11,675 bases of DNA. Origin: Desulfovibrionaceae bacterium (lineage in GTDB: Bacteria > Desulfobacterota > Desulfovibrionia > Desulfovibrionales > Desulfovibrionaceae). Where the stretch lies: NCBI GenBank assembly GCA_009783115.1, contig WRHT01000021.1, positions 1 through 11,675 on the forward strand. Reading direction: 5' to 3'. Below are positions 1-7,869 of this stretch, piece by piece (position 1 is the first letter of the stretch; every line of letters begins with the position of its first letter). Position numbers and translations under genes: made by a program. The notes under the pieces are model-generated. The model was not told the origin of the DNA. It did no database searches and worked only from the letters and a program-made list of their open reading frames with translations.

Positions 1-424
1 CGCCCCCCCCGCCTGCTTCCGCCCCCCATCCCGCCGCCGTAAGGCAGCGCCCCCGCCAGTATTCCGCCATGTTCAGAAAATTTTCCACCAAGCCGGAGAA
101 GTTTTCCGTAGTCAGGGCGCGTAGAGAGGGGGCTATCTGCAGACAGACAAAACTCTCGTTATCATCCAGAGCCAAGGTCGCGCCGCTGGTTTTGGCAAAG
201 ACATACTGCCCCTGCAAAAGCTCTCGGTAGAGGTCTTCCCGGCCCGTGGCCGGAATATCGGCCACGGGCGCGATGAGCAGAAGCTGTTCTGCATCGGGAA
301 GATGCTCGATGAGCAGGGCTATGTCGTCAAAATTGACGTGGACCTTGCCGCCCTCCCTGATCGCCAGCTGGGTCCGCAACTGGGCTGACAAGGTCTGGAT
401 AAGGCTGCTAAAGGCGTTTTCCAT
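1..424 (-). CDS. CesT-family type III secretion chaperone, second copy (3' end outside window)
   Basis: The frame opens with ATG at 424-422, nine bases after AGGAG (434-438), and stays open to position 1, giving 141 residues without a stop. It begins MENAFSSLIQTLSAQL. It follows the layout of small acidic T3SS chaperones: an N-terminal helix, a strand pair, the segment LLLIAPVADI, then LLQGQYVFAKTSGATLAL, a strand FVCLQIAPSL, and a last helix with FLNMAEYWRGR. The final helix resembles that of the complete chaperone at 9498-9965 (FFTNMADEWKGR), although the two are otherwise very divergent. CesT-type chaperones dimerise in the cytoplasm and hold the N-terminal region of an effector ready for the secretion ATPase. 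It starts 39 bases after the 1043-aa gene, which may encode its client (inferred). The visible C-terminus turns glycine-rich and contains a G8 tract. Most family members are 130-160 aa, so little is probably missing. Confidence 0.8.
   Translation of the reverse strand, partial: MENAFSSLIQTLSAQLRTQLAIREGGKVHVNFDDIALLIEHLPDAEQLLLIAPVADIPATGREDLYRELLQGQYVFAKTSGATLALDDNESFVCLQIAPSLRALTTENFSGLVENFLNMAEYWRGRCLTAAGWGAEAGGGG
242..269. repeat. Perfect inverted repeat inside the second chaperone gene
   Basis: The arms gcccgtggcc (242-251) and ggccacgggc (260-269) are exact reverse complements, and the next inner bases g252/c259 also pair. This gives an 11-bp GC-rich stem with a 6-base loop. It lies in codons for APVADIPATG and is not followed by a U tract in the minus-strand transcript, so it does not look like an intrinsic terminator. 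It may be incidental or an intragenic RNA structure. Confidence 0.7.
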
Positions 425-463
425 GAGCTGTTTCTCCTATTGGTAAAAATCACACTAACCGCC

Positions 464-3400
464 TCATTCCGTTTCACCGAGAACCACTTCCCGGCCGCGT
501 GCCAAAATGTCGATGCGCACATTCTCCAGCTTGGGCTCGGGCCGGGGGCCTTCGCCGATGACCGGCGCGCCCAGGTCGATATCCACCACAACCTCGTACA
601 TGAAGCGCTCCAGGCCGGGATCGTAATTACCTCCAGTGGGGAAATTCTGGCGCATAATCTCTTGGCCGGCCTTGGGATCGCCGGCGCAGGCAGTTTTGAA
701 GGCGCTGATCCGGTAAAGGCCCTTGGCCGCATCCAGAACGTCAATGCGCGTATTCTGCTCCATCTGGCCGCCCATCCCGGCCATCAGCCCCCAGTTTCCG
801 ATAAGTCCATTATTTAGGGCGGAGCTGGTCCGCGGATCAGTCGCCTTGACCAGGCCGGCCAGGGCAGCTCCGAGCAGGTTTTGCCCGGCCAGGTTGGAAA
901 GCATGCCGGCCGTGTAGGAATCGGGAAAGAGGTTGATGAAGTCCTGTTCCGTTGTTCCGGTCTGCTTCGGATGGTGCAGGCGTCCATTCACAAAAATCCC
1001 ATCCCGGTTGTAATCATTCAAAAATACCTGGCTCAGGCCCAAATCTGTCCGTCCGCGCTCAGGGCCTTTGCCGGGTCTCGGCCCCAGCAGCAGATCGTCC
1101 AGGGCGTCCTTGCGGATATGCTCCTGTATGGCCGGCATTTCCGATTTCAGGCTCTGGTTCAGGCCGGCCAGTTGCGGCATGACCACGCCACCCAGCCCAC
1201 GCGTGATAAAGTTCCCCGCTCCCAGCAGTTCCCGCTGCCGGGGCAGGGAAAGGTCGCGCTCGCGGATTTCAAAGGGGTTGAGGTCTGTCGTTAAGGTCTT
1301 CTCCGGCAGGATATTCCCCATGGCGCGCAAAAACAAGCTGTGGGTCTGCAAGGCCAGCTTGCCTTCCTCGGTCTTGTCGTGGGCCGCCAAATGGAGCATG
1401 TCGCGGAAAGGGCCGGGCCGGGTAAGGGCGCTGGCGAAGGCTTCCGGGGAATTCCCGTTCATGAGTTGCAGCATGCCCAGGCGCACGCCAAGCTGTTGGG
1501 CGGGCTCGAAAAAGCTGGCTCCTTTTCCGGCAAAAACCGGATCGAAAAAGGTGGCTCCGCTCATGAGCTGGTTCAAGGAAAGCATCAGAGTCTTGGCTTC
1601 TTGTCCGCTCCTGGCGGTCAGCATCTCCCCGAAAATCTGGGCCGTGTTTCTGGTTATCTGGTGCAGGGCTGGCAAGAGCGCCTCATCCGGGACCATGCCC
1701 AATTCCAGGCAGCCGCGCACAAACATATCGCGCTGCTCCGGGGGAAGCTTGCCCGCCACCGTTTCGATCTTGCCGAAAAATTCATTCAGCACCGCCGTGC
1801 GCGCTTCCAGAATCTGCGCCTGGGTGACGGGCTGAAGACTGCCTGCCGCCGCTATATGAATGCGGTTGTCCATCTCGCCGCGCATCTCGCGCCAAAGTTC
1901 CGGGCTCAGTTTGGCCTGAGGGTCGAGGGCCTGGGCGCGGGTGCTTATCTGCGCGAACAGCCCGTCTTGGCCCTGATCCAGGGCGCGGAAGGGCGCGGCA
2001 AGATCCAGGGCGTTGCGAAAGCGGTCATTTGTCCCCACGTCCAGGGGCGGGCGAAGCTCGAACGCCGTCACGTTTATGGCGCCTTCTTTGGTTATGTTGA
2101 GGCTCATGGTGAACTGCCCCATAGTCTTCAGCAGTTCCGGGGGGGAGGTGGGGGAGGTGAAATCCGCCTTGATTGATCCGTCTGTCTGGCGGCTTAGGCT
2201 CACGCTGAGGCCGGAGTGTTCGTCAAAATTCGTCCCGGCCATGACCGAAACCAGCTTCAAGGGCAGGGCCGCGGACTGGCTCAGGCAGGACATAACGTTG
2301 GTCACCTGTTTCTCGCTGCCGTCCGGGTGGCAGATCTCCTGGCAGAACCTCTCCAGGCGCTTGGACAGGGAACTCTCCTCCCCCTTCTGGTAAGCGGCTT
2401 TGTCCGCGTCATCAAGAAATTTAAAATCAGGGTCGCGGCCTGTCTGCACGCTTACCGTCCTTTCATCCCGCGTGAAGCTGAATGTCGGCGGGGGCAGCTT
2501 TTGGCCGTTAAAGATATTGGCGAGCCTTGGGGGATCCAGAAGCAACTGGTTTTTAGCGCCCTCGCGGCTGATTTCGGAGGACATCAAGGTGTCGCAGAGG
2601 GCGGACACCTGGTCAAGGGTGACTACGCTTGGCTTTATCATCTGGGCGGTGAACGTGTTCCAGGGAATAAACTTGACGAGATTGTCAATGGCCATCCTCT
2701 TAGTATCCCCAAGCTTTTCCAAAAGCGCTTTTTCATCCGCGAGGCAGCGCTTGACTATGGCCTGCGTAAGGTCGTCGCCCTTAAGGTTTTCCGGCGGGGC
2801 TTGCCTGAAAAGCGCCGTATAAACGGTTTCCGGGGTCAGCTTCCCGTCAGGCTGGATTTGGCGCATGGTTCCGGCGCCCAATTCCGCAATGGCCCGATGG
2901 AGGGCAACGGAGGTTGTCCTGGTGTCCAGGTTCATGTCCGCCAGAGCGAGCCTGTCCGCCAGCGAACCGGGCAGGGTGCGCGAATGGTCCAGGGCCACGC
3001 TCTGGTCAGAGGAGAGGGCGGGGGGCTTCGCGTAGGACACGCCGTATTGAAGGGACTTGTCGGTGAGGATGCTGGGGTGAAAGCCGCCCGTGGCGGCCAG
3101 GCTCTCAAGGCGGGTTCTCGCCGTATCCCGCACCAGGGCTATGTCCTCGGGCGAAGTTATACCCCTGTCGGCGCAGAGTTTGTCTATGGCGCTGTTGAAG
3201 TTGTTTTGCGGGTCTGTTCCATCCAGGAACTTGTTCACCACACCCTGGTTGTGCGCATTGACCCGCGCTTTTTCCTGCTCGGCCACGAGGGTCAGATCTT
3301 TGACCATGCGGGCGGTGAGGGGCTTGCCGCTCTCCCAAAGGCCGTTGAGATCGGAATTTTTGATCAGGCTGGCGATATGGCTGCCATATTCTTGGCGCAG

Positions 3401-3595
3401 GGTTTTCACAAAGGTTTCAATGGCCTCCCGCTTGGCGGCCGAGGAAATGAACAGGGAGCTGAGTGTCCCGGTTCCGGTTGTGGAAATTTTGCCGCCGCTG
3501 ACGCTGAGGATGTTGTCCCGGTTGGCCTGGCTGGCCTGATCCGCTAACTGGGTAAAAATATTCATGTTTATGGGTTGCGTATTGACGGATGACAT
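464..3595 (-). CDS. 1043-aa modular protein, putative T3SS effector made of two joined family units
   Basis: ATG at 3595 follows AAGGAG (3605-3610) by nine bases; the stop is TGA at 464-466. I recognise no named family and see no signal peptide, membrane segment or catalytic motif. Residues 1-48 are rich in Ser, Thr, Asn and Gln, as in type III signals. Residues 50-105 resemble the N-module of its neighbours, with SGKPLTAR at 89-96. Residues 250-516 match the last 260 residues of the upstream protein (10005-11675): LTPETVY against LSPEQVW, MSCLSQSA against MQSLSQAS, and an ending of ITKEG...FELR against ITTAG...VELR. Residues 630-760 resemble the middle module of the 793-aa protein (LGMLQLMNGNSPEAF against LGMLNAGINTREAREIF). 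Residues 870-1033 resemble its C-module (TRIDVLDAAKGLYRISAF). The protein therefore looks like one complete unit followed by the M and C parts of another. The chaperone starting at 424 may serve it (inferred). Confidence 0.9.
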   Translation of the reverse strand: MSSVNTQPINMNIFTQLADQASQANRDNILSVSGGKISTTGTGTLSSLFISSAAKREAIETFVKTLRQEYGSHIASLIKNSDLNGLWESGKPLTARMVKDLTLVAEQEKARVNAHNQGVVNKFLDGTDPQNNFNSAIDKLCADRGITSPEDIALVRDTARTRLESLAATGGFHPSILTDKSLQYGVSYAKPPALSSDQSVALDHSRTLPGSLADRLALADMNLDTRTTSVALHRAIAELGAGTMRQIQPDGKLTPETVYTALFRQAPPENLKGDDLTQAIVKRCLADEKALLEKLGDTKRMAIDNLVKFIPWNTFTAQMIKPSVVTLDQVSALCDTLMSSEISREGAKNQLLLDPPRLANIFNGQKLPPPTFSFTRDERTVSVQTGRDPDFKFLDDADKAAYQKGEESSLSKRLERFCQEICHPDGSEKQVTNVMSCLSQSAALPLKLVSVMAGTNFDEHSGLSVSLSRQTDGSIKADFTSPTSPPELLKTMGQFTMSLNITKEGAINVTAFELRPPLDVGTNDRFRNALDLAAPFRALDQGQDGLFAQISTRAQALDPQAKLSPELWREMRGEMDNRIHIAAAGSLQPVTQAQILEARTAVLNEFFGKIETVAGKLPPEQRDMFVRGCLELGMVPDEALLPALHQITRNTAQIFGEMLTARSGQEAKTLMLSLNQLMSGATFFDPVFAGKGASFFEPAQQLGVRLGMLQLMNGNSPEAFASALTRPGPFRDMLHLAAHDKTEEGKLALQTHSLFLRAMGNILPEKTLTTDLNPFEIRERDLSLPRQRELLGAGNFITRGLGGVVMPQLAGLNQSLKSEMPAIQEHIRKDALDDLLLGPRPGKGPERGRTDLGLSQVFLNDYNRDGIFVNGRLHHPKQTGTTEQDFINLFPDSYTAGMLSNLAGQNLLGAALAGLVKATDPRTSSALNNGLIGNWGLMAGMGGQMEQNTRIDVLDAAKGLYRISAFKTACAGDPKAGQEIMRQNFPTGGNYDPGLERFMYEVVVDIDLGAPVIGEGPRPEPKLENVRIDILARGREVVLGETE

Positions 3596-3621
3596 GCCGT
3601 GACACTCCTTATTATAGCCCG

Positions 3622-6003
3622 TTAATTTTCAGGTGCTCCCTCCGGCGCGTGGAACAGGCTCAGTTCCCCGGCCACGCTGTACCCACTGAATCTGGGCACA
3701 TGGTTCGGCGTCAATTCCCCGCTCGCGGGATTCCAGATCAGAAGCGAGAGCCTGTCCATTTCCGCCCGGCTGATGGTCAGCGTGGAAACGGCGCTCTGGC
3801 TGCTGCGGGTTTCATCCAGCTTGATGACAGGCCTGTTGCCGATCAAGGCCGAATGCGCGGGGATGGTGCTGGTGACCCGGATGACGAAATCGCCGTTGGG
3901 TTTCTTTTGAATGTCTATGGTCCTGTTTGCCTTGTCCTCAAGGGTGCCGAGCGTGAACGCGCTGTTGCGGGCCATGCTGGGGCCGAAGTCCGGCGCGATA
4001 GACTGGGTGCCGCGCAGAACCGCCGCGCTCTCCATTTCCCGGCTTGACAGGCAGGCCAGGACCATGGTTTTTATCCTGTCCGCGGGCGATAACTGGCTGA
4101 AAACAGCGTTATTGCTGCCGGTGACAATCTGGGCAAAGCCGTTATACGCGGTAGCCATGGCCGCCTGTTGGCGCCTTACCGCAAGCGTGCCCGGATCCAG
4201 TCCGGCTTCTTCCCCGGGCCTGAGCAGCGACTCTTCGGGTATATCCCCGGCATGCGGCAGGGTGGTTCCGCCAACGGTGATCCGGGGCACCTGGGGGCCG
4301 TGGCTGGTGATATCCCGCGCAAATGCGGAGCCGCCGGCGCCGCTCATCTGGCGCTGCATTTCCAGCAGGATAAAAATAGACATGTCGTTTGCGAGCTGCC
4401 GGCCCCCCATCTCCCGCGCCATGGCCAAATCCGGGCTCTTTGTCACGCGAATATTTTCCTGGAGGGGCTGGTGGCCGGGCAGAAGGGCGCGCACGTCAAG
4501 GGAGAACGCATCCGCATACCGGGGGGTGGGCCGTAGCGCGGCTTCTTTCGCCATGAACTCATCAAGATCAATGCCCCCCGCCTGGGCGAGAGACTCCATA
4601 AACCTGCTCACGATGAGATTTCTGTTGGCCATGCCCGGGTCCGTTGCGGCGCTGAAAGCGATCATGGCCCGCATTTCCTGCCCCAGGGACGTATCCAGGT
4701 TGGCAAAAATCTCCCGCGCCTCACGCGTGTTTATTCCCGCATTCAGCATGCCCAGGCTCAGGCAGTCGCCCATGTAGTTCCGGCCCGCGCCGCCTTCCTG
4801 CTTGAGCGATGGATCCAGCAGGGCGAAGCCCTTAAAGAGGAAGTTGCCCAAATTTTCAATGGCATCCATGAATTGTTTCGGGTTGGTGGCGTTGCCCAGG
4901 GCGGTGAAGGCCTCCGGGGGAAGATTCCCGGCGTGACCCGAGAGAGCGCGCACATAGTCCGGGGTGACGGGATTCGGGGAATTCAGCGCCAGGTTTTGCA
5001 AAAAGGCGGCTTCCCCCGGATTGACCACGGCTCCGGCGGCCAGGTAGGCCTCGACAAACGTGTTGACCCGTGCGCCAATCATGACCCCCGCGGCCCCAAA
5101 GGTGACCTCGCGCTTGCCCATATCGCCCGCCTTGTCAATATCCGAGGCGATGGCTTTGGCCAGGCCCGCCATGGCTATATCGTTCATGGGAGCCGTAATT
5201 CCCGCCCGCGTCATGGCTCCGGCCAGGACCGTGCGCAAGGGGTTTTCCGGATTCGAAACATCGGACATGGTTGCCCGTAGCTTCTCGTTGGCCTGGATGT
5301 TCAGGTGGGTTTGAATCCGTTCCTCAAGCTGCTTCGGGTTCATCAATTTAGCGCCCTGAAAAAAGTCCTCCTTAATGATATTTTTTATGTTCCGCGGCAG
5401 ATCCGCCTTGTCCAGGCGGTCTTGCAAGAGAGCAAAATTACCCGCGGCATTCTGGACAACGGTCCGGATATCTCTTTCGTCAGCCTGTTTGAAACCATCC
5501 GTCCGCCCTTTGATGCGGTCAAGGATCAGAGAATTCAGACTGGCCTTGTCCGCGGGGGCCATTTTGAAACTTGTCAGCCCCAGCACCCGGCCGGCGTAAT
5601 CCTCAAGACGGGACGTTTCACGCATGACTATGTTGGAAATCAGGCCTTTTTTATCGCCCATCATCCGAGCGTCCGCCTTGGCGGCCGCCGCGACCGCCGT
5701 GTCCAACTGCCCCAGAAGCCCGTTGATTTGTCTGCCGGTCAGGGGGGTGGAAGCGCTTACGCGCCCCAGGATCGCGTCCGCCCACTCGGTGACCTTGGCG
5801 TATTGCGGGTCATTATGCACGGCTTGGCGCAGGGCATCGATGGTGCGTGCATTTGCCTCCCGCGCGCCGCCGATGTTCAAAAGGGATTTGATCCAGGCGC
5901 CCTTCTCCCCCTGCACAAAAGCGGACTGCTGCTGATCCGTGCGAATAGCGGTGTTGCCGAGTGAAGTGCCGACGGTCCTGAAATCGCTTACGGTGAGAGA
6001 CAT
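3622..6003 (-). CDS. 793-aa full-length paralogue (N+M+C modules), putative T3SS effector
   Basis: I chose ATG at 6003 (MSLTVSDFRTVG) because AAAGGAG sits six bases upstream and the N-terminus then aligns with both paralogues. An ATG 16 codons earlier lies inside the preceding gene and lacks a good ribosome site. Stop is TAA at 3622-3624. Residues 1-100 are the shared N-cassette, with AFVQGEKGAWIKSLLNIGG at 28-46 and STPLTGR at 85-91. Residues 101-320 are helical and divergent. Residues 321-514 form the M-module, with LPPEAFTALG and LGQEMRAM, also present in the 533-aa protein. Residues 515-793 form the C-module, with ITVGGTT, SLLRPGEE, a beta stretch NRTIDIQKKPNGDFVIRV and LTISRAEMDRL, also present in the 596-aa protein. 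This is the only tandem paralogue carrying all three modules, so it is the best proxy for the ancestral form. It is soluble and lacks recognisable enzymatic motifs. Secretion by T3SS is inferred from the chaperones and N-terminus. Confidence 0.9.
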   Translation of the reverse strand: MSLTVSDFRTVGTSLGNTAIRTDQQQSAFVQGEKGAWIKSLLNIGGAREANARTIDALRQAVHNDPQYAKVTEWADAILGRVSASTPLTGRQINGLLGQLDTAVAAAAKADARMMGDKKGLISNIVMRETSRLEDYAGRVLGLTSFKMAPADKASLNSLILDRIKGRTDGFKQADERDIRTVVQNAAGNFALLQDRLDKADLPRNIKNIIKEDFFQGAKLMNPKQLEERIQTHLNIQANEKLRATMSDVSNPENPLRTVLAGAMTRAGITAPMNDIAMAGLAKAIASDIDKAGDMGKREVTFGAAGVMIGARVNTFVEAYLAAGAVVNPGEAAFLQNLALNSPNPVTPDYVRALSGHAGNLPPEAFTALGNATNPKQFMDAIENLGNFLFKGFALLDPSLKQEGGAGRNYMGDCLSLGMLNAGINTREAREIFANLDTSLGQEMRAMIAFSAATDPGMANRNLIVSRFMESLAQAGGIDLDEFMAKEAALRPTPRYADAFSLDVRALLPGHQPLQENIRVTKSPDLAMAREMGGRQLANDMSIFILLEMQRQMSGAGGSAFARDITSHGPQVPRITVGGTTLPHAGDIPEESLLRPGEEAGLDPGTLAVRRQQAAMATAYNGFAQIVTGSNNAVFSQLSPADRIKTMVLACLSSREMESAAVLRGTQSIAPDFGPSMARNSAFTLGTLEDKANRTIDIQKKPNGDFVIRVTSTIPAHSALIGNRPVIKLDETRSSQSAVSTLTISRAEMDRLSLLIWNPASGELTPNHVPRFSGYSVAGELSLFHAPEGAPEN
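5704..6003 (-). repeat. N-cassette, copy 3 (diverged), 5' end of the 793-aa gene
   Basis: These codons 1-100 are the most diverged copy of the coding repeat that starts the three tandem paralogues. An exact 59-base run at 5867-5925 is identical to 7671-7729 and differs by one base from 9329-9387. It encodes a segment from Ser27 to Gly46. Confidence 0.85.
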
Positions 6004-6009
6004 TTTTAT

Positions 6010-6016
6010 CTCCTTT
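6010..6016 (-). promoter_or_regulatory. Ribosome binding site fixing the start of the 793-aa gene
   Basis: The minus strand reads AAAGGAG, then six bases, then ATG at 6003. This decides against the in-frame ATG at 6051, which would overlap the 3' end of the 596-aa gene by 29 bases and add 16 residues absent from the paralogues. Confidence 0.85.
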
Positions 6017-6022
6017 ATATTT

Positions 6023-7813
6023 CTACTCCGCGCGGAACATGCGCACTTCACCGCTCAGGCTCTGTTCGCTGAAGGATGTTTGGTATTCCATCGGCACGGT
6101 TGCTCCCTTAAGGCTCCAGTCCAGGGTCGAGAGTCTGTCCAGTTCCGCCCCGCTTATGGTCAGCGTGCCGGCGGCGCTCAGGCCGCTGCGCTTTTCGTCC
6201 AGCATGGCGCTGGGTTCGCTTGGAAGAAGGGCCATGCGTGAAGAAAAGGAGTGCTTGGCCGTGATGACGAAATCGCCATCGGAATTTTTGTAAATGTCTA
6301 TGCTTCTGCCCGCCCCGGACTGGGTCGGAACAAAGGCCACAGCGTCATCGTCATCGGCCCCGTATTGCGGCGTAACGGACTGCGCGCCGTACACCATCAC
6401 CCCATGCTCTATGCCCTGGTCCGCCAGGCTGGCCAGGATCAGGACTTTCGCCTTGTCCGCCTGCGCCAATGCGCTGAAAACAGCGTCATCCCTGCCGGTG
6501 ACAAGTTTGGCAAACACGGTGTACGCGGCGTCAATGACAGCCCGTTCCTGCCGCTCCTGAAGGGTTATGGCGTCAAGGCTCTCTTCTCCCGGCCTGAGCA
6601 GTGATTGCACAGGCACATCAGCCTTGGAACGCTGCACGGTGGTTCCGCCAACGGTAATTGTGGCGCCGGGGCGGATGATGTCTTTTTCAAACTGGGAATA
6701 GGTTTCCTTGGGAAGACCGCCCATATGGCGCCTCATTTCCCTTTGGATAATATCCGACATCCCATTCGCGAATTTCCGGCCCGCCATATACCGCGCCTCC
6801 GGCAAATCATCGCTTGTCTCCAGGGGAATATCACCCTGCACAGGCTCGTAATCCGGAGCATTCTGCGTTGGTTTGTACGCGTCAACGACAATTTTGATCT
6901 GCGCGGCAACGATGGCTCTTGCCTCATCACGGCTGACCTTGCGGCTGTTTTGCAGGCCCGCCTTGTCAATGGCCGCTCCAATAGCTTCACCCAGGCCCTC
7001 TATGACCGTATCGCTCGCGGAAACATCGATTCCAGCCATGTTCATAGCCAAGTAAAGGGACATACGCAAGGGAGTTCCCGAATGCGACACATCGGACAGG
7101 GTTTGCCGCAGTTGCGTGTTGAAAATGATGGTCTCCTGGGTTTGGATCCGTTCCTCAAGCTTTTCCGGGGTCATCAGGCGCTGGCCCTGGAAAATTTCCT
7201 TCTGCAGGCCATCCTTTATATTCTGCGGCAAATCCGCTTCGTCCAGGCTGGTTTTCAGGAGCAGCACATCCAGTACGGCTCTCTGGACAACGGCCTGAAG
7301 GGTTCGCTCATCGGGGGCCTTTGCAAAATCTCCCGCGTATTCCAGGATGCGGCTGGAGACCACGGAATTCAGCATGTTTTTGTCCGCGGCGGCCAGAAGA
7401 AAATTCTCATCCCCCATCGCTTTTGCGGCGAAGGTGTCGATAGTGGACATCATGCGCATGGACATGTTGGAAAACAGGGCTTTGTTATGGTTGGCGACCG
7501 CTGTGTCCAGCCGCTCCAGAAGCTGGGTGACTTGTTTGCCCGTCAGGGGGGTGGAGGTGCTCAGGCGCCCCAAGAGTGCCTCCGCCTGGTCGGTAACCTT
7601 GGCGTATTGCGGGTCATGGCGCACGGCCTGGCGCAGGGCATCAATGGTGTTGGCATTGGCCTCCCGCGCCCCGCCGATGTTCAAAAGGGATTTGATCCAG
7701 GCGCCCTTCTCCCCCTGCACAAAAGCGGAATGCTCCTGATTCGTGTGAAGAGCGGCGTTGCCGGCTGAATCGCCGACGGCTCTGAAATCGCTTACGCTGA
7801 GATTCATAGTCAT
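6023..7813 (-). CDS. 596-aa paralogue lacking the middle module (N+C), putative T3SS effector
   Basis: ATG at 7813 follows AGAGGA (7821-7826) by seven bases; TAG ends it at 6023, 19 bases before the next start. The first 57 residues are identical to those of the 533-aa protein, beginning MTMNLSVSDFRAVGDSAG. Residues 1-313 align with the N-module of the paralogues, with STPLTGKQ at 87-94. At residues 313-324 (YKPTQNAPDYEP) the protein jumps to the sequence preceding the C-module, skipping about 180 residues present in the 793-aa and 533-aa proteins. Residues 325-596 are the C-module: ITVGGTT, QSLLRPGEES, an Asp run at 487-490, RSIDIYKNSDGDFVI, then LTISGAELDRL. No signal peptide, membrane segment or catalytic motif is visible. 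The missing module suggests an in-frame deletion rather than a broken gene, since the remainder is open and well aligned. A T3SS-substrate role is inferred from context. Confidence 0.9.
   Translation of the reverse strand: MTMNLSVSDFRAVGDSAGNAALHTNQEHSAFVQGEKGAWIKSLLNIGGAREANANTIDALRQAVRHDPQYAKVTDQAEALLGRLSTSTPLTGKQVTQLLERLDTAVANHNKALFSNMSMRMMSTIDTFAAKAMGDENFLLAAADKNMLNSVVSSRILEYAGDFAKAPDERTLQAVVQRAVLDVLLLKTSLDEADLPQNIKDGLQKEIFQGQRLMTPEKLEERIQTQETIIFNTQLRQTLSDVSHSGTPLRMSLYLAMNMAGIDVSASDTVIEGLGEAIGAAIDKAGLQNSRKVSRDEARAIVAAQIKIVVDAYKPTQNAPDYEPVQGDIPLETSDDLPEARYMAGRKFANGMSDIIQREMRRHMGGLPKETYSQFEKDIIRPGATITVGGTTVQRSKADVPVQSLLRPGEESLDAITLQERQERAVIDAAYTVFAKLVTGRDDAVFSALAQADKAKVLILASLADQGIEHGVMVYGAQSVTPQYGADDDDAVAFVPTQSGAGRSIDIYKNSDGDFVITAKHSFSSRMALLPSEPSAMLDEKRSGLSAAGTLTISGAELDRLSTLDWSLKGATVPMEYQTSFSEQSLSGEVRMFRAE
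7505..7813 (-). repeat. N-cassette, copy 2, 5' end of the 596-aa gene
   Basis: Direct coding repeat of 9163-9471. The first 56 codons differ from copy 1 at only three bases by eye, all synonymous, and the first 97 residues differ at four positions. Similarity drops sharply after about residue 103. Confidence 0.9.
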
Positions 7814-7830
7814 ATTTTCGTCCTCTTGCT

Positions 7831-7869
7831 TTAGGCGGAATCCGAGCTTGCCGCCACAGGAATGTTTCC
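7831..7869 (-). pseudogene. Decayed remnant of the C-module start, behind the 533-aa gene
   Basis: Read in the frame of the upstream gene past its TAA, these bases encode GNIPVAASSDSA and then a second TAA at 7833-7831. The paralogues have GDIPLETSDDLP (596 aa) and ENIRVTKSPDLA (793 aa) at the same place, directly after the aligned 'P-x-Q' residues. At DNA level AGCTCGGATTCCGCC matches AGCCCGGATTTGGCC of the 793-aa gene. The gap therefore contains residual coding homology and is not an ordinary spacer. The rest of the C-module is gone. Confidence 0.75.

Noticed and set aside
2132..2160. G-rich stretch in the 1043-aa gene as a phase-variable tract or structured element
   Set aside because: It is interrupted, encodes an ordinary Ser/Pro-rich loop (TSPTSPPEL), and no run exceeds about seven identical bases.
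2216..3547. Long plus-strand open frame of 443 codons opposite the 1043-aa gene
   Set aside because: It lies wholly antisense to a gene with a ribosome site and family homology, has no ribosome site of its own that I can see, and its composition fits a GC-rich shadow frame.
3611..3616. TATAAT on the minus strand just upstream of the 1043-aa gene, as a possible internal promoter
   Set aside because: No convincing -35 element lies at the right distance, and a transcript starting there would begin at or within the ribosome site. Probably chance in an AT-richer spacer.
6004..6051. N-terminal extension of the 793-aa protein from an ATG at 6051
   Set aside because: It overlaps the preceding gene, is Cys/Arg-rich and absent from the paralogues, and the strong ribosome site belongs to the ATG at 6003.
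6605..7768. Plus-strand open frame of 387 codons opposite the 596-aa gene
   Set aside because: Antisense to a well-supported gene. Its resemblance to the frame at 8824-9426 only mirrors the repeated N-cassette on the other strand.
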